Below, one piece after another: positions 9,215 through 17,811 of a stretch of DNA of 22,187 nt (position 1 is its first letter; each line of letters begins with the position of its first letter). This DNA comes from Ophiostoma sp. CBS 140.51 (Eukaryota; Ascomycota; Sordariomycetes; Ophiostomatales; Ophiostomataceae). The stretch spans positions 1 to 22,187 of the forward strand of contig JANSLP010000449.1 in the NCBI GenBank assembly GCA_029298735.1. The letters are read 5' to 3'. The notes beneath the pieces are model-generated. The model saw only the letters and a program-made list of their open reading frames with translations. It did not search any database and was not told the DNA's origin. The position numbers and the translations under genes were made by a program.

Positions 9215-9502
9215 ATGGGGACTTCCTCACCGACCACAAGCAGCGCACCTGCCTTCCAGACATCCTCAAATCAAACGAGCCAAAATGGTACCATTCCCTC
9301 CGGCAAAATCGATGGAGGCAGCACTGTGCTATCGGCAGGTGGGCAGGTCGGTGTAGTCCTTGGCGTCGTCATTTTTGCGCTCCTGCTAGGAGGCATTGGT
9401 CTCTGGGCGACGACTCAAACGAGGGCAAAAAGACAACAGTATGGACCGCTAAACAGGAAGGAGGTGGCTGGCAGGGAAACAGTCGAAACTCGAACGTGGT
9501 AG
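9215..9502 (+). CDS. Small single-pass membrane protein, 95 aa
   Basis: The ATG sits in a good context (GTC-ATG-G) after a C/T/A-rich leader. Residues 1-44 are Ser/Thr-rich with two N-glycosylation sequons (NQT at 19-21, NGT at 24-26). Residues about 45-66 form one strong hydrophobic segment (VGVVLGVVIFALLLGGIG), followed by a basic stop-transfer patch (RAKRQQ, 70-75) and a short polar tail ending at residue 95. There is no cleavable signal peptide, so the likely topology is N-terminus outside (type III) with a basic cytosolic tail. The shape resembles a stripped-down fungal cell-wall stress sensor (Mid2/Wsc-like stalk plus transmembrane helix), but no family motif is visible and I do not assign it. 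It converges on the SET-domain gene with 111 bp between the stop codons. A longer frame (8710-9579) overlaps it in another phase. I favour this one for its membrane-protein pattern. Confidence 0.6.
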   Translation: MGTSSPTTSSAPAFQTSSNQTSQNGTIPSGKIDGGSTVLSAGGQVGVVLGVVIFALLLGGIGLWATTQTRAKRQQYGPLNRKEVAGRETVETRTW

Positions 9503-9613
9503 GAAGGGCCGAGGCAGGTGAAGGAAGCAGTTTTGAGAGCTTTGATGCATTACAGAGCCCAGTCTCCACGGTGCCTTAATGTCTAGATAGATAAATCCAT
9601 CATTCGACACCGC

Positions 9614-10663
9614 TTATTGCTTCCACGCAATGTTCGTTGGAAACTTGCCGGCCACTTTCAACGAGCCTGCCTGACCAGATATCGACTGGAGTTGCAGCGG
9701 TCCAGGTGCTGCCCCATCAGTTGCCGCTTCTGGCTGATCTGGACTTTCTGGCACTGTCGATAGAGCCTCTGGGCCGCCATTTCCTCCTTCCTCGCCTGCC
9801 TGTGCTGTGACTTGCTCTGCCTCGCCCTCTTTGGCACTCGCCGCCTCCTTTTGCCGCATCTCCCAGAAGCCTTTGCCGTAGCTCACCAGGATCTCTTCAC
9901 CCTGCGCAATGCCGCCCACCTTGTTGGTGTTTTGTTTGTTCGCCGCCGCCTGGAGCAGTGCCCGCTTGCCTGCAGGTAACACAAACACGGCCATGCAACG
10001 CTCGCCGCGCCGCGGGTCCCATACTTCACGGAACTCGGCATTGGCCCGCGGTTTGCCCGTGCCCCGGTAATCGTTGACGAAGCGGGCCTCGTTGCCCTGG
10101 CGGTCGGCATCGACGGCGACGTCGGCATCACGGTCAAGCCACAGATCGTAGTCGGACTCGCGCTTGTTGTGCGGATTGGTGCCGGGGCGTCCTGCGGCGA
10201 CGTTCCCGCGATGGTAGACGCCAAGGTAGGGCAGAATAAAAGATCCCGCCCGAAGGTTGCGGGCGGCAAAAAGTCCACGTTGACCACAGGCTGGATGGTT
10301 TGGATCGGTAATGGAGCGGATCTCGACGAGTGGGCTGGGTCCAAACCGCAGGATGGACGGCACTTCAGAGAGTGGTGGTGTGGATGCCGGTGCTCCTGGC
10401 AAATCGGCCGGCTGTGTCTGCAGCACCTGGCGCTGCCGTTGTGAGATGCCAGCGTAGACGGGCGTTGTGAGGTATGTGACGTTGGATGGCCAGTTTTCCG
10501 GGACAGTTTTTGGTGCTGCGTCTGGGCTGGTAAAAGGGCCTCCAGGCAGTCCTCCTGACAGGTCTCGTGGAGATCCTCTTTGCGGTCCTCCCCGTATCCC
10601 AAATCCACGGCCACGGCCATTGCCACGGTTGTTGCCGCCTCGGCCTCTGTCGTTGTTGGCCAT
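9614..10663 (-). CDS. SET-domain protein (putative protein lysine methyltransferase), 349 aa
   Basis: One uninterrupted frame from an ATG at 10663 (CC-ATG-G context). Residues 1-45 are Gly/Arg-rich with RG/RGG repeats, often an RNA-binding or methylated segment. A SET core spans about 110-268: GLFAARNLRAG (130-140, the SET-I 'G.G.fA...I..G' strand), an acidic DYDLWLD (171-177), ARFVNDYRG (193-201) in place of the usual RFxNHSC, NAEF (208-211), MAVFVLP (224-230) and GEEILVSYGKGFW (255-267, the 'GEE(L)..DYG..YW' motif). The NHS triad of canonical SET enzymes is replaced by NDY, and no pre-SET or post-SET Cys cluster is seen. The C-terminal 80 residues are acidic, Glu/Ala-rich and probably disordered. 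SET enzymes methylate lysine on histones or other proteins using S-adenosylmethionine. The substrate here is unknown. It is transcribed divergently from RAD4 across a 556-bp interval. Confidence 0.85.
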   Translation of the reverse strand: MANNDRGRGGNNRGNGRGRGFGIRGGPQRGSPRDLSGGLPGGPFTSPDAAPKTVPENWPSNVTYLTTPVYAGISQRQRQVLQTQPADLPGAPASTPPLSEVPSILRFGPSPLVEIRSITDPNHPACGQRGLFAARNLRAGSFILPYLGVYHRGNVAAGRPGTNPHNKRESDYDLWLDRDADVAVDADRQGNEARFVNDYRGTGKPRANAEFREVWDPRRGERCMAVFVLPAGKRALLQAAANKQNTNKVGGIAQGEEILVSYGKGFWEMRQKEAASAKEGEAEQVTAQAGEEGGNGGPEALSTVPESPDQPEAATDGAAPGPLQLQSISGQAGSLKVAGKFPTNIAWKQ

Positions 10664-11219
10664 GGCTTTGGATGCCGATCGAGCTGGCTGAATAAAGAGT
10701 TTGGTGAAACAGAATGGCTCGAAAAATAAAAGTAAAAATTCGCAGTAATTTTATCTGTTCATAGAGAGTGAAAATAAATCAAGAACAAAGAAAAAGTAAA
10801 CAAATTAGTGAATTGACGTTGACTTGACGTCGATATGCAGGTTCCATGGAAATTTTTGGTGAGTAAGGTTCTTGGCTGCTTGGGAGTTAAAGTACGTCAT
10901 GGCGGTCACGTGTTTTCGCGGCAGACTCGCAACTAGATTTAGGCCCCAAAACGCGGGGCGCCACTCTTTTTCTTTTAGTTCTCACATTCGTTCCAGGTCC
11001 GACGCAGCGCATTCTCCGTCGCATTTCCCCCACACACCCATCCTGATCGACCATTGCTGCCTGGAACATTTGACCTTTCGACGACAGCCCATATGACTGG
11101 GCGACATACGACTATGCAACGACATGCGCCCTAATTGAGCGCGGCCCCTTCATTGTTTTTTTTATTCTTAATCGCATCTACAACGTCATCAACGTCATCG
11201 ACTTCGTTGATAGTTGACG
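10664..11219. promoter_or_regulatory. Bidirectional promoter between the SET-domain gene and RAD4
   Basis: These 556 bp separate the two divergent start codons. Visible candidate sites are TTGACGTT (10813-10820), TGACGTCG (10825-10832, close to the CRE/ATF palindrome), GTCACGTG with a CACGTG E-box core (10907-10912), and CGCGAAAA on the minus strand (10913-10920, matching the SCB-type CNCGAAA). An ACGCGG string at 10951 partly resembles an MCB site. CREs bind bZIP factors, CACGTG binds bHLH factors, and SCB/MCB sites bind G1/S factors. Occupancy here is inferred. A CT-rich leader runs up to the RAD4 ATG. Confidence 0.5.
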
Positions 11220-14200
11220 ATGGTCAGCACTCGGCGCAGCGGCAACGGCACGGCCGAGCACCGGGGCGTCACCGTGCGCGCGCAAGCGACACAGCGGCAG
11301 CAGCAGCGACAGACGGCGGCGCGACAACGGCTCGAAGATGCGGAAGCGGCCTCTACTAGTGCCGACATGCGCCTGCCGGGCGTCTATCGGGACATGCTGA
11401 TTGAAGCTGGCGTGCCGAGTCCATCAGCAACAAGGCGACGAGGCGGCAGAGCGCAACAACAACACCAGCAACCGACGATTGACTTGATAGAAGACACTGG
11501 TGAACCACCCGTCAAGCGCATCAAGCGGCCAGGAGAGAAGAGCGATGTACCAGCACGAAGCGAGCGTGCGGCACAGAAATCGGCGATTGTCATTGACGAT
11601 GACGAAGATGAGGAGGAAGAAGAGGAGGATGACATGCAGTTCGAGGACATTGCGATCCCAGAGCCTGTAATACAAACGAGAGAGCTCGATTCGGAGGACG
11701 AAGAAGATGAAGACGATGAAGAGGATGAGGAAGACGACGGCCAACAGTTCAACTTTGAGGACATTGGCAGCACAGACACCACGCCGACGAAACCAGGCAA
11801 CCGACCACCTGGACAGATGGCCACGACATCCGACACCTTGGAATTGAACCTCACGGAGCACGAGAACGTTCTTACAACACCTTCGAAACGAGGTGGACGG
11901 TGGGGCGCAAGAGCACCGGCAAACCGGAAGAAGCCACTGAGTCGGGCGGAGCGCATACAGCGTGTCGAAATCCACAAGATGCATTTGCTGTGTTTGATAG
12001 CACATGCCGCCCAGAGGAACAGGTGGTGCAACTCGGCCAAGGTGCAAGAGGCATTGAGGCCGCTGCTCACGACGAAAATGATCTCCTACCTTAACCCGGG
12101 CGGACATTTGACACAGTTTGGCCAGACGGAGTCGCTAAAGAATGGCATCCAACAGGTGTCAACCATGTTCAAGACGCTGTTCAACATTACTGAACGAGGG
12201 ATGCGGCGAGCTCTGTGGGCCGAGAGCCCAGACCAGTTGAAAGACGTGAGTATACTGGACTGTGGTATGCTATTTCATGAGACGTAGCTAACAACTCTTC
12301 AGTTCGAACTTCCTACCGACGTTGAGACGGTGCTCGATAAGGACGACTTTATCGCCGCAGCAAAGAGCATGGAAGGCTCTCGCGATGTTGGCGCGCAGCT
12401 CTTTTGCGCCTTGCTGCGCGCAGCTGGTGTTGAGACACGGCTGGTCTGCTCTTTACAGCCATTATCTTTCCTCGGCAATGCACCAACCATGCCAAAAGCG
12501 AAGTCGAAAACATCCAAACCAACACCATCACGAAACAACCATCCAATACCCAGCATATACCGATCGCCACCACCATCAACACAGGCTCAAGGTGGCGACT
12601 CTGAAAACGAAGCCATGTTCTTGTCGCCCCGTCGCCGCTTGGGTCACCCTGATGCTGCAGCCTACAACATTCCGTCCGTACCTTCGCCACCAAAGCCGCG
12701 ACCAAGGCCATCGTCCACAGCGGCTTCTTCATCGTCAACCTCAAGACACGTCGTCCGCGGTGAATCGGCTTTCCCCGTCTACTGGGTCGAGGTGCTGGAC
12801 GCCGCCCATCAAAAGTGGCAGCCCGTCGATCCGCTCGTCAGCTGCACGCAGTGGAAACCTGCCAAACTCGAGCCGCCAGCGGCTGACAAGCTGAACCAGC
12901 TGTCGTATGCCATTGGCTTTGCCGCCGAGGGCGACGCCAAGGATGTCACCCGGCGGTATGCCAAGGCGTACAACGCCAAGACGAAGCGAACGCGCATTGA
13001 TGGGCTGGTGGAGCCGGCGCCGACAGTCGCGTCAGCCAAGGCTGCCGCCTCGGTAGTGCCAGGCTCCTCACCAGCAACATCTACCAACTTGTCTGGAGCC
13101 AAGTGGCTGCGCCGGGCTCTGCGCTACTACCGCAAGTCGGCCACCACAGACGTCGACCAAATTGAAGACATTGAGCTCAATGCGGCCGAGTCGCGTGAGC
13201 CGATGCCGCGCAATGTCGCCGATTTCCAGAACCATCCAGTCTATGCACTGGTGCGCCATCTGCGGCGGCACGAGGTACTATTGCCCAACGCCACAGCTGC
13301 CGGTACGGTGGCCGCCGGTGCCAAAGCGCCCCTCGAGCGCATCTACCGCCGCAAAGATGTGCGCATTGCTTACAGTGCCGACCGCTGGTACCGTTTGGGT
13401 CGGGTAGTTCTGTCCAACGAGATCCCCGCCAAGTGGTCACCAAAGCCCGTGTCTCGCAAGAAGGGGCTGTTTGACGACGGCGAGGGCCAGGACGAAAAGA
13501 ACCAAGCTGTCGACGGAGACGACCTGTTCGGCGACGGCCCAGCCGGTGGCCACCCCAGCCCGCTTGGCATACCCATTTTTACGCCCGAACAGACAGAGCT
13601 TTACCGTGCCCCGCCCGTTGTTGATGGCATCGTCCCCAAGAATAAGTTTGGCAACATTGAAATCTATGTGCCGAGCATGGTCCCCGAGGGCGGCGAGCAT
13701 ATTGACGACGAAGTGGCCGGTCGGGCGGCGTACATGTTGGGTGTCGACTATGCTCCCGTTCTGTCGGGGTTCAACTTCCAGGGACGGAAAGGAACAGCCG
13801 TGCTGCGTGGCGTTGTTGTGCCCAAAGAGAATGCCGAGGCCGTGCGGGCTGTGCTGGACGGACTGAAAGACTTGGCTGCCCAGGCCGTGGCGGAACGTCG
13901 GACGCGTGCAGCCCTGCGCATGTGGACTGTCTTTTTGCGTGGCCTGCGTATTCGGCAGCGGATTCGCGATGCGGCCGAGGACCGCGGTGAAGATCTCGAC
14001 AGTGAGGATGATGGTCATGAAGGGGAGGATGAAGAAGACGACAATGAAGAGGAAGAGGCACCAGAAGATGACGAGCAAGAAGACGCCATTGACGACGCAA
14101 AGAGCGACGTTACTGAAGAGTTCGATATGATCATGGACGAGAATGGCGATGCTGAATTTGCTGGTGGCGGCGGCTTCATAGCCGACGACGGTGACCACGG

Positions 14201-14261
14201 CGGCGGTGGTTTCATAGCCGATGACGAAGACTATGGCGGTGGCGGTTTCATACCGGAATGA
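11220..14261 (+). CDS. RAD4: Rad4/XPC nucleotide excision repair protein, 994 aa, two exons
   Basis: Exons are 11220-12245 and 12303-14261, joined in phase (GAC|TTC). The start is the ATG at 11220. The frame extends two codons upstream, but these begin with TTG. Rad4/XPC recognises helix-distorting DNA damage, with Rad23 and centrin as usual partners, and recruits TFIIH in global-genome repair in the nucleus. Residues 1-120 are basic and 125-175 very acidic. The split transglutaminase-like fold is seen at about 250-285 (HKMHLLCLIAHAAQRNRWCN), 371-398 (GAQLFCALLRAAGVETRLVCSLQPL) and 498-521 (FPVYWVEVLD...WQPVDPL). BHD1 covers about 640-690 (PMPRNVADFQNHPVYALVRH), BHD2 about 688-776 (ERIYRRKDVRIAYSADRWYRLGR...) and BHD3 about 775-850 (LYRAPPVVDGIVPKNKFGNIE...). 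After residue 900 comes an acidic tail, and the end carries three GGGGFI repeats. Length suits filamentous-fungal Rad4. It is divergent from the SET-domain gene, and its 3' end is followed by the PTPA promoter. Confidence 0.95.
12246..12302 (+). other. RAD4 intron, 57 nt
   Basis: The donor is GTGAGT, a GCTAAC branch site lies 10-16 nt before the acceptor, and the acceptor is TTCAG. Removing it fuses the two exon frames in phase 0 and restores the continuous Rad4 sequence (QLKD|FELPTDVE). Confidence 0.92.
14163..14258 (+). repeat. Triple GGGGFI coding repeat at the RAD4 C-terminus
   Basis: Three roughly 12-residue units, each with GGGGFI followed by an acidic linker (ADDGDH, ADDEDY, PE), form the last 32 residues of Rad4. 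The first unit is read from GGC GGC GGC TTC ATA. The units are near-identical at the DNA level too (GGCGG..GGTTTCATA), consistent with local duplication. Confidence 0.8.
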
Positions 14262-14790
14262 TCACTCGAGCTGTTATCACGATGTTAGATGTACAGATAG
14301 AGCAGACGACCATTTGTAGTTGGATATTGCAAATGTTTTGTCTTATGTACCATCCATTTTGTACGATATATCCATATGTATGCCATATACCCAAATATCT
14401 GTTCTATATCTATACACATGTATCTAAAATATTTGATTGAAGACCCCACGTCGAGAAACAATTAAGCATATATTTACCACGTGCTTGACGTTGAAGGGTT
14501 GAGTTCTAGAAGCTGAAGAAGCTGTCTCGGCCGTTTTGAGCTATTGGAGCTAATGGCGGGTACAAGTCGCCCCATAGGACTTACAGGGCAAATGGTGGTG
14601 CATTGGCGTCATAGGGTGAATACTATGGTGGGGTCCTACGATTTGGAGGAAGGAGGTTAAGAGTTCTGACCCGCACTCACTCGTTCTCTCCCTTCCATCT
14701 CACTTTCCCCAAACCTTCACCACAACAAGACCAAACAACTGCTTTCACTTAACGAAAGCATTTGTTGTTTGTCAAATACACCGATTCACA
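14262..14790. promoter_or_regulatory. RAD4 3' UTR and PTPA promoter region
   Basis: This 529-bp interval starts with an A/T-rich RAD4 3' region (14340-14435) suited to polyadenylation. It then carries CACGTG (14478-14483) directly followed by TTGACGTT (14485-14492), the same two motif types found in the SET/RAD4 promoter. A C/A/T-rich leader runs from about 14660 to the PTPA ATG (context CACA-ATG-G). Confidence 0.45.
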
Positions 14791-16509
14791 ATGGCTTACA
14801 GTGCTCCAGGAGCGCCCGATGAGCCGGCGCAGGCGCAGGCGCCTAACACTGCCCCCAAGACAGCTTCGACAACAGCTCCTTCGACCATTCTCCCTCCTCC
14901 CCCTCGACCAGCTTCATCTTCGACGACGCCGACACCGTCTCTACCTTCTGTGCCTAAGCTCGAAATTCTTCCTGGTGGCGACAAACCCTCTCACACCTTC
15001 TTGCGCCCCTCGAAATGCATCAACGAGGGACCCGACGTCGCCCGCTTTCTCGTGTCCAAGGCCTACCGCGACATTGGCCTGTTCGTCCTGCAGTTGAACC
15101 ATGCGCTGTGCCCGCGACGGAAACTGTCTTCGGGACCTTTTACCGACAATGAACGGCCGACGGCGTCGACGACTACACTCTTTACACTGCAATCGCCAAA
15201 GCGCAGTGACGACCCGCCGTCGGTACAGAAGCTGCAGGCACTGTTGACGCGCATTGCAGCCATCATCGAGGAGGCGCCACCGGATCCGGGTCCGCGGCGG
15301 TTCGGCAACGCCAGTTTTCGGACATGGCACAAGTTGTTGGCAGAACGGATTGAGGGTGGCCTGCTGGAGGAGTACATTGCAATCAAGGGGCACGCGTCAG
15401 CGAATAAGACTGAAGGAGGTAATGGAGACGACGCACCCGCCCAGGCAATGGACGAAGTCAAGGCCTACTTTTTGGGCGGCTTTGGCAGCTCACAACGTCT
15501 TGACTACGGCACCGGTCACGAGCTGAGCTTTTTGGCGTTTTTGGGGTGCCTCTGGAAGCTGGGCGTGTTTGCCAACGGCGACCCTGGCACGGACGGGGAA
15601 GCAGTCGAGCGCAGTCTGGTCCTGGGTGTTCTCGAGCCATATCTCCACGTCGTGCGGAGACTCATACTGACCTACACATTGGAGCCCGCTGGTTCGCACG
15701 GCGTCTGGGGCCTCGACGACCACTCCTTTTTGCCCTACATCTTCGGTTCGGCCCAGCTCACGCGGCCGATTGCGTTCTTGGGCAATGAGTCCATGCCGCA
15801 AGAAGGGTCCGCGCCGCGTGTGCCCAAACCCTCGGACATTGTCAAGCCGGACGTCGTGGCCACCCAGCGCGAATGCAATCTTTATTTTTCGGCCGTCGGC
15901 TTCATCAATGATGTCAAAAAGGGCCCCTTTTGGGAGCACAGTCCGATCCTGTTTGATGTCTCGGGCATCCAGGACGGCTGGGGCAAGATCAACAAAGGCA
16001 TGATCAAGATGTTCAATGCTGAGGTGCTGTCCAAGCTCCCGGTGGTGCAGCACTTTGTGTTTGGCTCGCTGTTTTCGTGGGACGAGGACCCGGCGGCGAC
16101 AGCGCCCGTGGCGACAATGCACATGACGAACCAGCCCGTGGCCACAGCACACATCTCGGCGTCCCTTAACAAGGGGCCAGGGAGAGCAGGCGCAGTACCG
16201 CCATCATCGGCATTGCCGCCGACAGGAATGCCGGGCTCAGGAGGAGTGCAGGCTGCTACGGGTGCACCATGGGCACAGGCGACACGGATGCCAGGTGCTG
16301 CTCCTGGTGCTCTGCCGGGACCTGGTATTCCGTACTCGAGAGTCCCGATGGGCACGGCCCGGCCCGGAGCTGGAGGCCCAGGCATTGGTTCACGAGCACC
16401 GCCGACGGCCTTCCCACGGCTGACCCAGGAGAGTCAACTACCAGGTGCTGCAGGTGGATCGGGGGCAGGCCAAGATACAGGCGTCACTAAAGCGCCGTGG
16501 GCTAAATAA
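14791..16509 (+). CDS. PP2A activator (PTPA/Rrd family), 572 aa
   Basis: One uninterrupted frame. PTPA proteins bind PP2A-family catalytic subunits and activate them in an ATP-dependent way. They also have prolyl-isomerase activity and act in the cytosol and nucleus. Residues 1-65 are Pro/Ala/Ser/Thr-rich. The PTPA core spans about 70-430, with the family hallmarks GFGSSQRLDYGTGHELSF (230-247), GVWGLDDHSFLPYI (304-317), FINDVKKGPFWEHSP (371-385) and KINKGMIKM (399-407), the core closing with VVQHFVFGSLFSW (418-430). Residues 435-572 are a Pro/Gly/Ala-rich tail not present in compact PTPA proteins. The long tail favours the Rrd1-type paralogue of fungi over the shorter Rrd2 type. That is an inference, so no symbol is given. 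A possible polyadenylation signal AATAAA lies at 16523-16528, just after the stop. Confidence 0.93.
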   Translation: MAYSAPGAPDEPAQAQAPNTAPKTASTTAPSTILPPPPRPASSSTTPTPSLPSVPKLEILPGGDKPSHTFLRPSKCINEGPDVARFLVSKAYRDIGLFVLQLNHALCPRRKLSSGPFTDNERPTASTTTLFTLQSPKRSDDPPSVQKLQALLTRIAAIIEEAPPDPGPRRFGNASFRTWHKLLAERIEGGLLEEYIAIKGHASANKTEGGNGDDAPAQAMDEVKAYFLGGFGSSQRLDYGTGHELSFLAFLGCLWKLGVFANGDPGTDGEAVERSLVLGVLEPYLHVVRRLILTYTLEPAGSHGVWGLDDHSFLPYIFGSAQLTRPIAFLGNESMPQEGSAPRVPKPSDIVKPDVVATQRECNLYFSAVGFINDVKKGPFWEHSPILFDVSGIQDGWGKINKGMIKMFNAEVLSKLPVVQHFVFGSLFSWDEDPAATAPVATMHMTNQPVATAHISASLNKGPGRAGAVPPSSALPPTGMPGSGGVQAATGAPWAQATRMPGAAPGALPGPGIPYSRVPMGTARPGAGGPGIGSRAPPTAFPRLTQESQLPGAAGGSGAGQDTGVTKAPWAK

Positions 16510-17131
16510 ACCAGAGTTTGTCAATAAACAAAACATAGATCCATACACCGTAAAAAAAAGCGAGCATTGACCATGTAATTTGTGTTATCTTTGAATTTGT
16601 CTGGGTATCTAATGGTATTCGACAAAAATAGCTATCTGGGGCGAGATGTCTCAAAAATAACAAAGGTGGTGCAAAAACAAACAAATATGGATATCATAAA
16701 GTGGGATGAAAAAGGAAAGAAAGAAAGAAAAATGATGCAGGACGGGGACGAAGACGAATGAAGGCCGAATGGACATGGTCCTCAGGTATCATAGGACCGA
16801 AAGTAGCCGAGGTTTTGCTGCCGCTCGAAAGATTCAAGAGGTTCGAGAGGTTTGTCGGTTGTCGTCGATCCGGATTCGCCTGCCCTGCCCTGTCTTGTTG
16901 CGACTCGAGTCGTGAGACCAAGATCTGCATTTTGAAAGCACGGGAAAACAAAACAATATGCAAGAACGGGAAAACAAAACACTACTGCTCGCTGTTCCCC
17001 GCCCGTCACATTACAAGTCTTGACAAGACTTCATTGCATCAGCCGGGGAGACAGTAGTTCGTCCGTAGCCGGTGAAAGAAATCATGCGGCAGCTACAACG
17101 TGTTAGCGATGTTCACAAGTTCGGCATTCCT
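16510..17131. other. Convergent 3' interval between the PTPA and Ala-rich genes
   Basis: This 622-bp interval holds the 3' UTRs of both genes. It contains AATAAA at 16523-16528, an AAAGAAAGAAAG stretch near 16720 and a 14-bp direct repeat (see next entry). No gene is supported. Confidence 0.6.
16941..16980. repeat. 14-bp direct repeat pair
   Basis: CGGGAAAACAAAAC occurs at 16941-16954 and again at 16967-16980, spaced 26 bp start to start in the same orientation. The role is unknown. It lies in the convergent 3' interval. Confidence 0.7.
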
Positions 17132-17751
17132 TCAAGAGGAGCTTATCGCACCAGTAGCAGGAGCGGCCTCAGCCGGCTTGGTCTCCTCAGCGGGCTTGGC
17201 CTCCTCGACAGCAGCGGCGGCCGGGGCAGCCTCAGCAGCAGGAGCAGCCTCAGCGACAGGGGCGGCGGCCTCAGCAACCGGAGCCGGCTCGGCAGCAGCG
17301 ACAACAGGCTCGGCAGCAGCGGGAGCGGCAGCGGGCTCGGCGGCAGGGGCGGCCTCGGCGGCGGCAGGGGCCTCGGCGGCAGCAGGAGCAGCAGCGGGGG
17401 CAGCCTCCTTAGCGGCGGGAGCAGCGTCGGCAGGTTTGGTCTCCTCAGCAGGCTTGGCAGCCTCGGCCGGAGCAGCCGGAGCAGCGGCAGCAGGGGCAGC
17501 AGTCTCGGCCTTGCCCTTCTTCTTGAAGATGGACTTGAACTTGGCCTTCAAGTTGTCAAGAGCGTCGACGGCTGTTTGTTTGGGGTTCGAGCGCGTGTTA
17601 GTCAAAAGTGCAACGGCGTGACGTAGGGCGGTGAGCGGAGTATAGTAGTAGCGCATTTACAGAAAAAACACTACAAGGCTGAGACAAGCTCCCTTCAAGC
17701 TCCTTTAAAAGTAAATAGGGACGCAGGATTGCACGTACGAACACCAGGCAT
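17132..17751 (-). CDS. Ala/Pro/Glu-rich protein with short basic N-terminus, 150 aa, two coding exons
   Basis: Exon 1 is only 13 nt (17751-17739, ATG CCT GGT GTT C). Exon 2 is 17571-17132. They join in phase to give MPGVPVDALDNLKAKFKSIF and onward. The frame is also open upstream of exon 2 to an ATG at 17656, but that reading runs through the intron (donor GTACGT at 17738, GACTAAC branch site near 17600, acceptor AACAG). Residues about 5-26 form a basic amphipathic segment (VDALDNLKAKFKSIFKKKGK). Everything after it is low-complexity Ala/Pro/Glu. The segment AKPAEETKPA(D/E)AAPA appears near the start of this part and again at its end. No signal peptide or membrane segment is visible. I recall small proteins with a similar VDALDNLKAKFK start in other Sordariomycetes but know no function for them. 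A CT-rich promoter and a leader intron suggest strong expression. Confidence 0.7.
17572..17738 (-). other. Intron splitting the start of the Ala-rich gene, 167 nt
   Basis: On the minus strand the donor is GTACGT, the branch site GACTAAC lies about 30 nt before the end, and the acceptor is ACAG. Splicing joins C|CC into a proline codon and keeps the frame. Confidence 0.75.
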
Positions 17752-17811
17752 GTTTGCGGTTGGAGATGGTTTTCTCGGGTGAAGAAGAGAATAAGAGACG
17801 GTGGAGGGAAG

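Noticed and set aside
8710..9579. 289-codon plus-strand frame overlapping the small membrane protein
   Set aside because: It starts deep in the promoter region of the divergent gene and has no domain or consistent composition. The overlapping 95-codon frame has a clear membrane-protein pattern.
13437..14198. 253-codon minus-strand frame inside RAD4
   Set aside because: It is the complement of the well-supported Rad4 BHD2/BHD3 coding sequence.
17072..17626. Two plus-strand open frames (173 and 184 codons) across the Ala-rich gene, one Ser/Gly/Leu-rich and one Ala-rich
   Set aside because: They are mirror images of the biased composition of the minus-strand gene. The minus strand has matching splice signals, a CT-rich promoter and a non-repetitive N-terminal segment.
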